Positions 48,940 through 57,694 of a stretch of DNA of 64,000 nt are shown in pieces. The stretch spans positions 248,001 to 312,000 of the forward strand of contig NZ_FXZK01000003.1 of the NCBI RefSeq assembly GCF_900184895.1, given 5' to 3'. The stretch comes from Flavimaricola marinus (GTDB lineage: Bacteria > Pseudomonadota > Alphaproteobacteria > Rhodobacterales > Rhodobacteraceae). Below the pieces are notes generated by a model that had not been told where the DNA came from, made no database searches, and saw only the letters and a program-made list of their open reading frames with translations. A program made the translations under genes and the position numbers. The first letter of the stretch is position 1. Each line of letters starts with the position of its first letter.

Positions 48940-49968
48940 ATGACCTACAACGTCGCGATCCTTGGCGCGTCCGGCTATACCGGCGCGGAGCTGGTGCGGA
49001 TCATTGCCACCCATCCCGGTCTGCGGATCGCTGCCCTTTCGGCCGATCGCAAAGCGGGGCAGGCGATGGCGTCGGTCTATCCGCAGTTGCGCCATCTGGA
49101 CCTGCCGGTGCTGCAGACCATCGAAGAGATTGATTTCGGGACAATCGATCTGGCCTTTGCCGCCTTGCCCCACGGACTGAGCCAGGCGCTGGTGCGTGAT
49201 CTGCCCGAGACGGTGAAGGTCGTCGATCTGGGCGCCGATTTCCGCCTTCGCGATCCGGCGGAATACGAGAAGTGGTATGGTGCGCCGCATGTGGCGGTCG
49301 AGTTGCAGAAGACGGCGGTTTACGGCCTGACCGAGTTCTACCGCGACGAGATCAAGGGCGCACGTCTGGTCGCCGGCACTGGCTGCAATGCGGCGACGGT
49401 GCAGTTTGCCCTGCGCCCCTTGATCGAGGCCGAGCTGATCGATCTCGACAACATCATTTGTGATCTCAAGAACGGGATCTCGGGCGCGGGCAGGTCGCTC
49501 AAGGAGAACATGCTGTTCACCGAGCGGGCAACCGATGTTCTGGGCTATTCCCAAGGCGGCAAGCACCGCCATCTGGGCGAATTCGATCAGGAATTCAGCG
49601 CCATCGCGGGCCGCAAGGTCGAGATCATGTTCACCCCGCACCTTGTGCCGATGAGCCGGGGGATTTTGGCGTCGTGCTACCTCAAGGGCGATGCTGAGGC
49701 GATCCATGCCGCGCTGAGTGCCCGCTATGCCGATGAGCCATTTATCGTGGTGCTGCCGTTTGGGCAGATGCCGGGCACCGGCGCGGTTGCGGGATCGAAC
49801 TTTTGTCATATCGGCGTGACGGGCGACCGCGTGCCGGGGCGGGCCTTGGTCGTGTCGACGCTGGATAACCTCAACAAAGGCTCCTCGGGGCAGGCGGTGC
49901 AAAACGCCAACCTGATGCTGGGCCTGCCAGAAACGGAGGGCCTGATGTTGGCTCCTGTGTTCCCATGA
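48940..49968 (+). CDS. argC: N-acetyl-gamma-glutamyl-phosphate reductase
   Basis: A 342-residue enzyme of arginine synthesis that reduces N-acetylglutamyl phosphate with NADPH. The N-terminal [15 protein letters not shown] binds NADP and the catalytic cysteine is in [24 protein letters not shown] precedes the ATG. Its last four bases overlap the ccmE start (ATGA), so arginine and cytochrome c maturation genes share a transcript here. Confidence 0.97.
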   Translation: MTYNVAILGASGYTGAELVRIIATHPGLRIAALSADRKAGQAMASVYPQLRHLDLPVLQTIEEIDFGTIDLAFAALPHGLSQALVRDLPETVKVVDLGADFRLRDPAEYEKWYGAPHVAVELQKTAVYGLTEFYRDEIKGARLVAGTGCNAATVQFALRPLIEAELIDLDNIICDLKNGISGAGRSLKENMLFTERATDVLGYSQGGKHRHLGEFDQEFSAIAGRKVEIMFTPHLVPMSRGILASCYLKGDAEAIHAALSARYADEPFIVVLPFGQMPGTGAVAGSNFCHIGVTGDRVPGRALVVSTLDNLNKGSSGQAVQNANLMLGLPETEGLMLAPVFP

Positions 49969-50444
49969 GCGGCTTCAAGAGCCTCAAGAAGCGCCGCCGA
50001 ATCCAAGTGATCGTGCTGGCTTTTGCTGCGCTGGCCGTTTCGACCGCGATCATCGGCTATGCGATGCAGGACGGGATCAACTTCTTTCGCTCGCCCTCAC
50101 AGGTGGCCGAAGAGCCGCCCTCGCCGAACGAGCGATTTCGCATCGGTGGGCTGGTCGAAGAGGGCTCTTTGGTGCGCGGTCAGGGTGAGACCGTCAGCTT
50201 TCGCGTGACCGATGGCGGCGCGTCGATCCCGGTGACCTACACCGGTATTCTGCCTGACCTCTTCGAGGAGGGCCAAGGCATGGTCGGTCAAGGAAATTAC
50301 ATCAACGGCACCTTTGAGGCCGTTGAAATCCTTGCCAAACATGACGAGACTTACATGCCCGCCGAGGTCATTGATGCGCTGAAGGATCAGGGCGTCTATG
50401 TCGAGCCGGACGCCGCCGCGAACGGTGGTGCTGTCACGAATTAA
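49965..50444 (+). CDS. ccmE: Cytochrome c maturation heme chaperone CcmE
   Basis: A 159-residue heme chaperone with one N-terminal membrane anchor and a periplasmic OB-fold domain. The heme-binding histidine is His126 and the nearby tyrosine Tyr130 in [11 protein letters not shown]. It receives heme from CcmC and passes it to CcmF/CcmH, which are encoded 1.3 kb downstream. Overlap with argC indicates cotranscription. An unexpected muramidase/holin pair separates it from ccmF. Confidence 0.96.
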   Translation: MSGFKSLKKRRRIQVIVLAFAALAVSTAIIGYAMQDGINFFRSPSQVAEEPPSPNERFRIGGLVEEGSLVRGQGETVSFRVTDGGASIPVTYTGILPDLFEEGQGMVGQGNYINGTFEAVEILAKHDETYMPAEVIDALKDQGVYVEPDAAANGGAVTN

Positions 50445-50493
50445 GGTTTTTGCCTGACCCTTGGCCTCCTGAGTTTCATGGGGGCCGAGGCCG

Positions 50494-51105
50494 ATGCAGA
50501 CTGTAAGAGAGATTGCCACAGAGATTGTCGCCCGCGAGGGCGGCTATGTGAATGACCCCGACGATCCGGGCGGGGCCACGAATTACGGTGTGACGATCCA
50601 CACCATGCGCCGTCTGGGGCTGGACCTGAACCGCGACGGCCAGATCACGACCGCCGATGTGCGAGCGTTGTCGCGTGAGCAGGCGGTGCAAATCTTCATC
50701 ACCCACTATTTCGAGCGCCCGCGCATTGCCGCTTTGCCGGACTCGCTCCAGCCGAGCGTCTTTGACATGTATGTCAACGCAGGGTCGAATGCGGTCCGTA
50801 TTCTGCAACGGCTGGTGCGTGATATGCGCATCGAATGTTCGGTCGACGGGCTGATCGGTCCTCAGACCGTCGGCGCGGTCCGGCAGGCGATGACGAGCGC
50901 GCCGGAGCATTTCGTGGATGCCTACGGGATTGCGCGACGCAATTATTACTACGGTCTCGCAGATGCCCGCCCGAGCAGCCGCAAGTATGCCCGCCGCCGC
51001 GACGGCGGGAAGGGTGGCTGGATCACCCGCGCCGAGGAGTTCATCTCGCCCCGTTATCACCTGACGGAGGCGCAGCATCGACAAAGGACAGCGGCATGGG
51101 CATGA
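50494..51105 (+). CDS. GH108-type N-acetylmuramidase (endolysin)
   Basis: A 203-residue muramidase with the GH108 block (AREGGYVNDPDDPGGATNYG, catalytic Glu in REGGY) and a C-terminal peptidoglycan-binding segment (SVDGLIGPQTVGAVRQAM). No signal peptide, as expected for a lysin released by a holin. It overlaps the next gene, a holin, by 10 bases. The pair resembles the lysis genes used for gene-transfer-agent release in Rhodobacter capsulatus; no other phage gene is nearby. Confidence 0.88.
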   Translation: MQTVREIATEIVAREGGYVNDPDDPGGATNYGVTIHTMRRLGLDLNRDGQITTADVRALSREQAVQIFITHYFERPRIAALPDSLQPSVFDMYVNAGSNAVRILQRLVRDMRIECSVDGLIGPQTVGAVRQAMTSAPEHFVDAYGIARRNYYYGLADARPSSRKYARRRDGGKGGWITRAEEFISPRYHLTEAQHRQRTAAWA

Positions 51106-51677
51106 TCGGCAACGTCTTTGGGTTCCTGTTCGGGAACGGTCGCAATGTGATTACCGAGACGGCCGAGGTGTTTCGCGTGAATGCCGAGCGGGCCGACCAG
51201 CGTGCGACGACCCTTCAGGCCGGCGCCCTTGGTCAGCTGGCTGCGGAATTCGCGCAACCGCAAATCGGCTGGTATGACCGGTTTATCAACGGTCTGAACC
51301 GCTTGCCGCGACCCATGATGGCGCTGGGGACACTTGGTCTGATCGGATCGGCGATGGTCAATCCTGTCTGGTTTGCCGAGCGCATGGTGGGCATCGCGCT
51401 GGTGCCGGAGCCGCTGTGGTGGCTGATGGGGGCGATTGTGAGCTTCTATTTCGGGGCTCGCTATCAGACCCAGGGCCAGCAATTTCAAGCGTCGATCGCC
51501 GATACCTTGGCCCGCGTGCCACAGGTTCAGGCCGATCTGGCGGGGCTTGCCGCGTTGCAGGATGGCCCTGTGACGCCGCAGGTCGCGGACGCGGCCCCGG
51601 ATGCGCAGGCCACCGCTCAGGCGATCATGCCGACCGACAATCCGGCGCTGGTCGCATGGCGGGCGCAGGCGGCCTGA
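51096..51677 (+). CDS. Holin family protein
   Basis: A 193-residue protein with a soluble N-terminal half, two or three closely spaced membrane segments (LGTLGLIGSAMVNPVWFA and LWWLMGAIVSFYFGARYQ) and a tail rich in Ala and Gln. This matches the holin type linked to GH108 muramidases in Rhodobacteraceae. The ATG at 51096 has AAAGGA upstream and lies inside the end of the muramidase gene. It would permeabilise the inner membrane so the muramidase can reach the wall. Confidence 0.83.
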   Translation: MGMIGNVFGFLFGNGRNVITETAEVFRVNAERADQRATTLQAGALGQLAAEFAQPQIGWYDRFINGLNRLPRPMMALGTLGLIGSAMVNPVWFAERMVGIALVPEPLWWLMGAIVSFYFGARYQTQGQQFQASIADTLARVPQVQADLAGLAALQDGPVTPQVADAAPDAQATAQAIMPTDNPALVAWRAQAA

Positions 51678-51754
51678 TCGGCCCCTCGTGAATGTGACAA
51701 CGTGACCGCGCGGGTTTCATTGGCCCGCGCGGTTTGCCGCACTATAAGTGCGAT

Positions 51755-53722
51755 ATGATTACAGAGCTTGGACATTTCGCGCTGATTCTGGCCTTTGCCA
51801 TCGGCATCCTGCAAATGATCGTCCCGATGGTGGGCGCCCATAAGGGCTGGCGAGGCTGGATGGCCTTTGCGGAGCCTGCGGCGACCTCGCAATTCATCCT
51901 CGTCAGCTTTGCCTTCGCGGCCCTGACCTGGGCTTTTGTGACCTCGGATTTCTCTCTGCGGCTCGTCTATCTCAATTCCCATTCGGCCAAGCCGTTGATC
52001 TACAAGATCAGCGGTGTCTGGGGCAATCACGAGGGTTCCATGCTCTTGTGGATCCTGATCCTGACGCTGTTCGGCGCCTGCGCGGCATGGTTTGGCGGCT
52101 ATTTGCCGGCCCCGCTGCGCGCCCGTGTGCTGGCGGTTCAGTCGGCGGTGACGGTGGCGTTCTATGCCTTTATCCTGTTCACCTCGAACCCGTTCCTCCG
52201 CCTTGAGACGCCGCCATTTGATGGCCAGGATCTCAATCCGCTGTTGCAAGACCCCGGCTTGGCGTTTCACCCGCCGTTTCTCTACCTCGGATACGTGGGC
52301 CTGAGCATGTCGTTCAGCTTTGCCGTGGCGGCGCTGATCGAAGGCAAAGTCGATGCCGCATGGGGCCGGTGGGTCCGCCCGTGGACCTTGGCCGCGTGGC
52401 TGTTCCTGACCATCGGGATCGCGCTCGGTTCCTGGTGGGCCTACTACGAATTGGGCTGGGGCGGATTCTGGTTCTGGGACCCGGTCGAGAACGCGTCGTT
52501 CATGCCGTGGCTTCTGGCCGCCGCCCTGTTGCACTCGGCGGTGGTGGTCGAAAAGCGCGAGGCGCTGAAATCCTGGACGATCCTGCTGGCCATTCTGGCC
52601 TTTGGCTTTTCGCTTCTGGGGGCGTTTATTGTCCGCTCTGGCGTGCTGACGAGTGTTCACGCCTTTGCCAATGACCCCGAGCGGGGCGTCTATCTGCTGA
52701 TCATCCTCGGCATCTTCCTCGGTGGGGCGCTGACCCTCTATGCCGCGCGGGCGGGCGAGATGGAGGCAAAGGGCGTGTTTTCGACCGTGAGCCGCGAGAG
52801 CGGGATCGTGCTCAACAACATCCTGCTCGCCGTCTCTGCCTTCGTGGTCTTTATCGGAACGATATGGCCGCTGTTTGCCGAGATGATCGTGGGGCGCACG
52901 CTGAGTGTCGGTGCGCCGTTCTTTGATGCCGCCTTTACGCCGTTCTTTATCGCGATCGCGATTGCCTTGCCTCTGGGCTCGATGCTGGCGTGGAAGCGCG
53001 GCAGCCTGAGCCGCGTGGCGCGCCCGCTGCGAGGCGTCTTGCTGGTGTCCGTGGCGCTTGCCGCCTTGGCCTATGCGATCCAGTCCGGCAATTCGGCCGT
53101 CGGGCCGGTGGGCGTCGCCTTGGGCGCTTGGGTTGTCCTTGGCGCAGTCACCGACGTCTGGCAGCGCACCGGGCGGGAAGGGTTTGGCAAGCGCCTTGCC
53201 CGGCTGCGCAGGCTGCCTCGCGCTGATTGGGGCAAGACTGTAGCTCATGCGGGCCTCGGCGTGACGATCTTTGGCGTCGCGGCGATTACCGCGTGGCAGA
53301 TCGAAGACATCCGCGTGGCCGAGATCGGGGATCGTTGGGCCGTGGGCCAATTCGAAGTCGAGTTGCGCCAGATCGAGCAGGCACAGGGCCCGAACTATGT
53401 GACCACCCTGGCGACGATGGCCGTCTGGAAAGGCGACCGCGAGGTCGTCGTGCTGACGCCGGAGAAGCGCTTCTATCCTGTCGCCTCGATGCCGACCACG
53501 GAGGCGGCGATTTCCAACGGGATCCTGCGCGACCTCTATCTGGTGATCGGAGATCCACAGGTCGGCGGCGGTTATGCGGTGCGAACCTATATCAAGCCGT
53601 TCGCCAACTGGATCTGGGGAGGAGCCATGTTCATGGCCCTCGGTGGGCTGATTTCGTTGTCGGATCGGCGGCTGCGCGTCGCCGCGGGCGCACGCCGGCC
53701 CGATGCGGTGCCTGCGGAATGA
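51755..53722 (+). CDS. ccmF: Cytochrome c heme lyase subunit CcmF
   Basis: A 655-residue polytopic protein with about 14 membrane segments. The tryptophan-rich heme-handling motif GGFWFWDPVENASFMPWL is present, and conserved histidines occur in the early loop (GNHEGSMLLW) and GLAFHPPFLYLGYVG. With CcmH it attaches heme from CcmE to apocytochromes in the periplasm. The ATG at 51755 fits the family N-terminus ITELGHFAL. Its end overlaps the ccmH start (ATGA). Confidence 0.97.
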   Translation: MITELGHFALILAFAIGILQMIVPMVGAHKGWRGWMAFAEPAATSQFILVSFAFAALTWAFVTSDFSLRLVYLNSHSAKPLIYKISGVWGNHEGSMLLWILILTLFGACAAWFGGYLPAPLRARVLAVQSAVTVAFYAFILFTSNPFLRLETPPFDGQDLNPLLQDPGLAFHPPFLYLGYVGLSMSFSFAVAALIEGKVDAAWGRWVRPWTLAAWLFLTIGIALGSWWAYYELGWGGFWFWDPVENASFMPWLLAAALLHSAVVVEKREALKSWTILLAILAFGFSLLGAFIVRSGVLTSVHAFANDPERGVYLLIILGIFLGGALTLYAARAGEMEAKGVFSTVSRESGIVLNNILLAVSAFVVFIGTIWPLFAEMIVGRTLSVGAPFFDAAFTPFFIAIAIALPLGSMLAWKRGSLSRVARPLRGVLLVSVALAALAYAIQSGNSAVGPVGVALGAWVVLGAVTDVWQRTGREGFGKRLARLRRLPRADWGKTVAHAGLGVTIFGVAAITAWQIEDIRVAEIGDRWAVGQFEVELRQIEQAQGPNYVTTLATMAVWKGDREVVVLTPEKRFYPVASMPTTEAAISNGILRDLYLVIGDPQVGGGYAVRTYIKPFANWIWGGAMFMALGGLISLSDRRLRVAAGARRPDAVPAE

Positions 53723-54180
53723 GTGCCGTGTTGCAGAGATGTGCGGCTGTCGCCGTGGCGCTGTTTCTGTCCGGCGCCGCCTGGGCCGTGCAGCCGGGCG
53801 AGATGCTCGACGATCCGGCGCTGGAGGCCCGTGCCCGCGAGATCAGCGCAGGATTGCGCTGCCCGGTCTGCCGTAACGAGAGCATCGACGAAAGCAACGC
53901 TACATTGAGCGCCGACCTGCGCCTGTTGGTCCGGGAAAGGCTCGTGGCGGGCGACACCGACCAGGAGGTCGTCGATTTCGTTGTCTCGCGCTACGGCGAG
54001 TTTGTCCTGCTTCGGCCCGATGCCTCTGGTGCCAATCTGGTGCTGTGGCTGGCCGCGCCGGCCTTGCTGCTGATCGGTCTGGGCATCGGCTGGACGACGA
54101 TCCGGCGCCGCCAACCGGCCAAGGAAGAGGCGTTGAGCGACGCCGAAAAGGCGCGGCTGGACGAGATAATGCGATCCTGA
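53719..54180 (+). CDS. ccmH: Cytochrome c maturation protein CcmH
   Basis: A 153-residue periplasmic thiol-redox protein with a signal peptide (ending AAWAV), the LRCPVCRN disulfide motif (Cys-Pro-Val-Cys) and a C-terminal membrane anchor (LVLWLAAPALLLIGLGIGW). It keeps apocytochrome cysteines reduced for heme attachment. It overlaps ccmF by four bases. The CcmI-type domain is not fused, so it is the short CycL-like form. Confidence 0.95.
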   Translation: MSAVLQRCAAVAVALFLSGAAWAVQPGEMLDDPALEARAREISAGLRCPVCRNESIDESNATLSADLRLLVRERLVAGDTDQEVVDFVVSRYGEFVLLRPDASGANLVLWLAAPALLLIGLGIGWTTIRRRQPAKEEALSDAEKARLDEIMRS

Positions 54181-54251
54181 CGTCTGGTTGCGCTTTCCTC
54201 CGCCGCATCAATCCCTAGATTGCGGGTAACAGCGGCTCGAAAGGCACCCAA

Positions 54252-55028
54252 ATGCAGTATCAGGCGATTACTCTGGACATCGAAAACGACATCGCGGTGA
54301 TCACGCTGAACCGGCCCGACGTGATGAATGCGCTCAACACCCAGATGCGGGCCGAGATCACCCACGCGGTCAAGGCGTCCGAGCAGGAGGCCCGCGTGAT
54401 CGTGATGACGGGTGCCGGGCGGTCGTTCTGCTCTGGCCAGGATCTGGGCGACGGTGGCAATGCCGCGAACCTCGATCTGGAGCGGACGCTCCGCGACGAA
54501 TATGTACCGATGCTGAAGGCGATCTTCGACTGCCGGGTGCCGACGATCAGCGCCGTCAACGGGGCGGCTGCCGGGGCGGGGGCCAATCTCGCGCTTGCGG
54601 CCGACGTGGTGATCGCCTCGGATGCCGCCTATTTCGTGCAAGCCTTTACGCGTATCGGCCTGATCCCGGATGCCGGTGGCACCTATTGGCTGCCGCGTCA
54701 GATGGGGGCTGCCCGCGCGATGGGCGCGGCACTCTTTGCCGACAAGGTCAGCGCCCGCCAAGCGGCCGATTGGGGGATGATCTACGAGACGGTCGGGGCG
54801 GATGTCTTTGACAGCCATTGGCGCGATCGGGCGGCCCATCTGGCCGCTGGCCCTACCGAAGCCTACCGTCATCTCAAGACGGCAATCCGGGCGTCGTTCG
54901 AGAACAGCCTGGACGAGCAGTTGATGCTGGAATCCCGGCTGCAGGGCAAATGCGGTCAGACCCGCGATTTCCGCGAGGGCGTGGTGGCCTTCCTTGAAAA
55001 GCGGCCGGCCCGCTACGAGGGGCGCTAG
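54252..55028 (+). CDS. Enoyl-CoA hydratase/isomerase family enzyme, PaaG-like
   Basis: A 258-residue crotonase with the oxyanion-hole blocks GAGRSFCSGQDLGDGG and AVNGAAAGAGANLALAADV, and IGLIPDAGGTYWLPRQMG. The C-terminal LDEQLMLESRLQGKCGQTRD resembles PaaG, the epoxide isomerase of phenylacetate degradation. Whether this is the true PaaG or a general hydratase cannot be settled because no other paa genes are nearby. It is 71 bases downstream of ccmH. Confidence 0.87.
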   Translation: MQYQAITLDIENDIAVITLNRPDVMNALNTQMRAEITHAVKASEQEARVIVMTGAGRSFCSGQDLGDGGNAANLDLERTLRDEYVPMLKAIFDCRVPTISAVNGAAAGAGANLALAADVVIASDAAYFVQAFTRIGLIPDAGGTYWLPRQMGAARAMGAALFADKVSARQAADWGMIYETVGADVFDSHWRDRAAHLAAGPTEAYRHLKTAIRASFENSLDEQLMLESRLQGKCGQTRDFREGVVAFLEKRPARYEGR

Positions 55029-55470
55029 GCATAGCCGCCCTTGGTGCGCTGCTGCGAATATTCAAGGGCTGCCGGGAGCGAGGCCGTGTCTGAATGTCGG
55101 ACGCAATCCTGCCGCAATTGGCGCGGCGGCTTATGCCCGCGTCTCAATCTTTGCGGCTCCGCAATTTGCCGAAGCTGGTTAATCGGGCGATTTCAGCGGG
55201 CTAGCTGGTAGCGTGCGTGATCGGCACCGATGAAGTCAGGAGAATTGACCGCAGTTTGCCCGGCCGTTTCACAAAATATTCACAGAATCACATCGGTGAG
55301 AGCCCGCGATGTCAGGTGACAATCCTGCGCTCTCTAAGGCATCATTTCCAAACTGGAACCAATGACACACGTTTAGGTTGTATTTGGGCTATATTGTGGC
55401 AAGAGCCTTGCCCGGATGGCCGGGTGAGTGAACTGATCTCGCAGGTTTTTACGCTTGTGGGAGAGTAACC
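55029..55470. other. Long leader/intergenic region before the repeat protein gene
   Basis: A 442-base stretch without an open frame of note, more AT-rich than its surroundings. It contains a TGTCA-GG-TGACA palindrome (55310-55321), a TATATT element near 55392 and two mutually exclusive hairpins: GGCAAG/CTTGCC (55398-55412) and CCCGG/CCGGG (55411-55424). Strong upstream control of the next gene is likely, but no known riboswitch was recognised. Confidence 0.5.
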
Positions 55471-57036
55471 ATGTCAAATACGCCAGCGGCGACGATCATT
55501 TTGGGGTGCGACCCCGAAGTGACCCTCAATATCTATGAAGACGCCGGATCGCTTCTGTTTCTGCTCGATCAGCCCGAAGGTGCTGACGCGGTAGATATCG
55601 ATGGGATATTCTTTGATCTGAACACCACGTCCAGCGTTGAAAGCCTTTCGGTTTATCCGTTCGTGGACACGGCACAGGTGACCGGTTTTGAGAATGTCAT
55701 CGACTCGACGACCACGCTCAGCAATGGCGCCTCGGTGCCGCAAGCCTATGACGTGGGCGTGCAGTTCGGCTCCGTCCCCGGATCGACCGAGGGCGAGTTC
55801 AACGATGTCGGCTTCAACATCACAGCGACCGACGGCACGCCGCTGACCATCGACGATCTCGATCTGGACAACATCGCGCTTGTGGTCGATTCCGATACCG
55901 ATGCTGGCAAGGTCTTGACCGTGGGTGGCGCGCCGGAGACGCTGCTCGAAGAGGACTTCGACGATATCCACGATCCCGACGACAGTGCGGCCATCGTCTC
56001 GGACGATCGGTGGGACGTGAAGAACGACCAGCTCTATACCGATGGCTACAATGACGGCAAACTGGTCTTTGCAAAGGTCGAGACGGACAAAGCCGTCGCG
56101 TTCAGCTTCGATATCCGCGCCGAGAATGCCCACGCCTTCGAGGACGGTGGCTGCTATGGCGATACCTTCCGGGTCGAAGTGAACATCGACGGGCAGGGCT
56201 GGGTTCTGCTGGACGAGTTCGTGGTGGACGAGCACACGAACACCTTCACCGGGTCCCTGACCGGCCAGACCTTTGGCGAGGACAGCACATCGCTGACCTA
56301 TGACGTCGATGGTGCGGGCGACAGCGTTCAGTTCCGTTTTGACAACGACGCGACAAGCTCCGACGAGCAGTTCTATATCGACAACGTGACGATTCAGGCC
56401 GAGGGCGACGCTTGTCTGCCTCTGGATCTGTGCGACCCGGCGCCGAGCGAAGTGTTGATCGACGAAGACTTCGACGACATCTGCGATCCAGACGACAGCG
56501 CCGCGATCAAATCGGATGACGGTTGGGACGTGAAGTATGATCAGCTTTACACCGATGGCTGCAACGACGGCAAACTGCTCTTCGAGCAGGTCAGCACCGA
56601 TGAACCTGTCGAGTTCGCCTTTGATATCCGCGCCGACAACGCCGACAAGTTCGAGGCCGACGGCTGCTATGGCGACTCGTTCAAGGTCGAGGTCAACATC
56701 GATGGCGAAGGTTGGGTTCTGCTGGACGAGTTCGTGGTGGACGAGCACACGAACACCTTCACCGGATCGCTGACCGGCCAGACCTTTGGCGAGGACAGCA
56801 CCACGCTGACCTATAACGGCGGCGTGCTGGATACGGCCGATCAGTCTGTTCAGTTCCGGTTCGACAACGATGCCAGCGCGTCCGATGAGCGCTTCTACAT
56901 CGACAACGTCACTCTCGAGACGAACCCAGACGGCTGCGCCCCTGTTGATGACGAGCCGGAGGACGATCTCGAGGATTGCTGGACCGACACGTCTGACGAC
57001 GACGATGATGATGATTGTTGGTGGTGGTTCTGGTAA
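55471..57036 (+). CDS. Acidic repeat protein with a Trp-rich C-terminus, unknown function
   Basis: A 521-residue, very acidic protein without a signal peptide. Residues 1-155 form a domain homologous to that at 57695-58561 (GIFFDLN..., YDVGVQFGSVPGS, LTIDDLDLDNIALVV). Two copies of a module of 171-residue period follow (about 157-320 and 328-495), each starting with EDFDDI and ending with an FYIDNVT beta strand, like lectin-type extracellular modules. The end is a run of Asp followed by CWWWFW. No signal plus acidic repeats suggest type I secretion, inferred only. GGGAGAG precedes the ATG. Confidence 0.78.
   Translation: MSNTPAATIILGCDPEVTLNIYEDAGSLLFLLDQPEGADAVDIDGIFFDLNTTSSVESLSVYPFVDTAQVTGFENVIDSTTTLSNGASVPQAYDVGVQFGSVPGSTEGEFNDVGFNITATDGTPLTIDDLDLDNIALVVDSDTDAGKVLTVGGAPETLLEEDFDDIHDPDDSAAIVSDDRWDVKNDQLYTDGYNDGKLVFAKVETDKAVAFSFDIRAENAHAFEDGGCYGDTFRVEVNIDGQGWVLLDEFVVDEHTNTFTGSLTGQTFGEDSTSLTYDVDGAGDSVQFRFDNDATSSDEQFYIDNVTIQAEGDACLPLDLCDPAPSEVLIDEDFDDICDPDDSAAIKSDDGWDVKYDQLYTDGCNDGKLLFEQVSTDEPVEFAFDIRADNADKFEADGCYGDSFKVEVNIDGEGWVLLDEFVVDEHTNTFTGSLTGQTFGEDSTTLTYNGGVLDTADQSVQFRFDNDASASDERFYIDNVTLETNPDGCAPVDDEPEDDLEDCWTDTSDDDDDDDCWWWFW
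55951..56913 (+). repeat. Tandem coding duplication with 513-base period
   Basis: The two modules of the repeat protein are also duplicated at DNA level. Over the stretch 56201-56300 compared with 56714-56813, 96 of 100 bases are identical, with less identity outside. Such high local identity suggests recent duplication or gene conversion. Confidence 0.85.
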
Positions 57037-57048
57037 GAGTCAATCCCT

Positions 57049-57077
57049 TGCCGCGCCCGGCTAGGTCGGGCGCGGCA
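57049..57077. terminator. Bidirectional hairpin between convergent genes
   Basis: A perfect 11-bp stem (TGCCGCGCCCG with its complement) around a seven-base loop, just after the repeat protein stop and covering the stop codon of the convergent acetyltransferase gene. No T run follows on either strand. Confidence 0.55.
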
Positions 57078-57579
57078 GAGTGAGATAGACGCTGTGTGAC
57101 CAGACGCCCTCGATGCAGTAGGTGTTTTCCGCCGTGCCCGAGACCTGGAACCCCAGCGATTTCAAAAGGCCTGTCGACGCGTCATTGCGTGGGTCGACAT
57201 CTGCCGTAAGCGCCTCCACGTCGAGGACGGACCAGAGGTAGGGGATGATGGCGCCCATCGCCTCGGAAACGAGCCCTTGTCGCCAAAAGTCCGGGTGCAG
57301 GATGAACCCGACTTCGTTCTCTTGGTAGTGCCCCGCGGTTCCAATGGCTTTTCCATCCTTCTCCAGAACGAAATAAGTCACGGGCGGTGTCGCCGCCGAG
57401 ACAAGCATCCGGTCGAGATAGGCTTGGAAGGCGCTGGCGGAGGCGTAGGGCGCGCAGGACCAATAGCGCATGGCGTCCGGGTTGCTGTAGATCGTGAAGA
57501 GATCGTCCAGATCCGAAGCGGCGGGCGCTCGCAGCGTCAGACGCGGTGTCTTCAGAATTTTTGTCGGGCTTTGTGCCAT
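57061..57579 (-). CDS. GNAT family N-acetyltransferase (RimJ/RimL-like)
   Basis: A 172-residue acetyltransferase with the opening KTPRLTLRAPAASDLDDLF and the acetyl-CoA binding HPDFWRQGLVSEAMGAII, plus VDPRNDASTGLLKSLGF, all typical of the Acetyltransf_3 group. The substrate is unknown, perhaps a protein N-terminus or small metabolite. It lies between the two related acidic protein genes, reading toward the first. Confidence 0.88.
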   Translation of the reverse strand: MAQSPTKILKTPRLTLRAPAASDLDDLFTIYSNPDAMRYWSCAPYASASAFQAYLDRMLVSAATPPVTYFVLEKDGKAIGTAGHYQENEVGFILHPDFWRQGLVSEAMGAIIPYLWSVLDVEALTADVDPRNDASTGLLKSLGFQVSGTAENTYCIEGVWSHSVYLTLPRPT

Positions 57580-57652
57580 TGCCCCCCTCGCATTTTTCGT
57601 TGCGCTCTGGGCGGTGTCGGACAGCGGAGGCCGCTTGTCTAGGGGCTTGTGT

Positions 57653-57683
57653 GGTCCGGACAGCGGGCAACGCCGTCCGGACC
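57653..57683 (-). terminator. Hairpin downstream of the 288-residue acidic protein gene
   Basis: GGTCCGGAC / GTCCGGACC with a 13-base loop, 11 bases after the stop codon on the minus strand. No clear T run follows. Confidence 0.5.
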
Positions 57684-57694
57684 GGAGAGCTGTA

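Noticed and set aside
50494-51677. Prophage remnant at the muramidase/holin pair
   Set aside because: No integrase, capsid, tail or attachment site is present, codon use is like the neighbours, and the pair is tightly packed into an operon.
55285-55345. Slight resemblance to parts of a cobalamin riboswitch (GTCAGGTGAC near a GGTGAGAG stretch)
   Set aside because: The order and spacing of the conserved blocks do not fit, the core box differs, and the following gene has no link to cobalamin.
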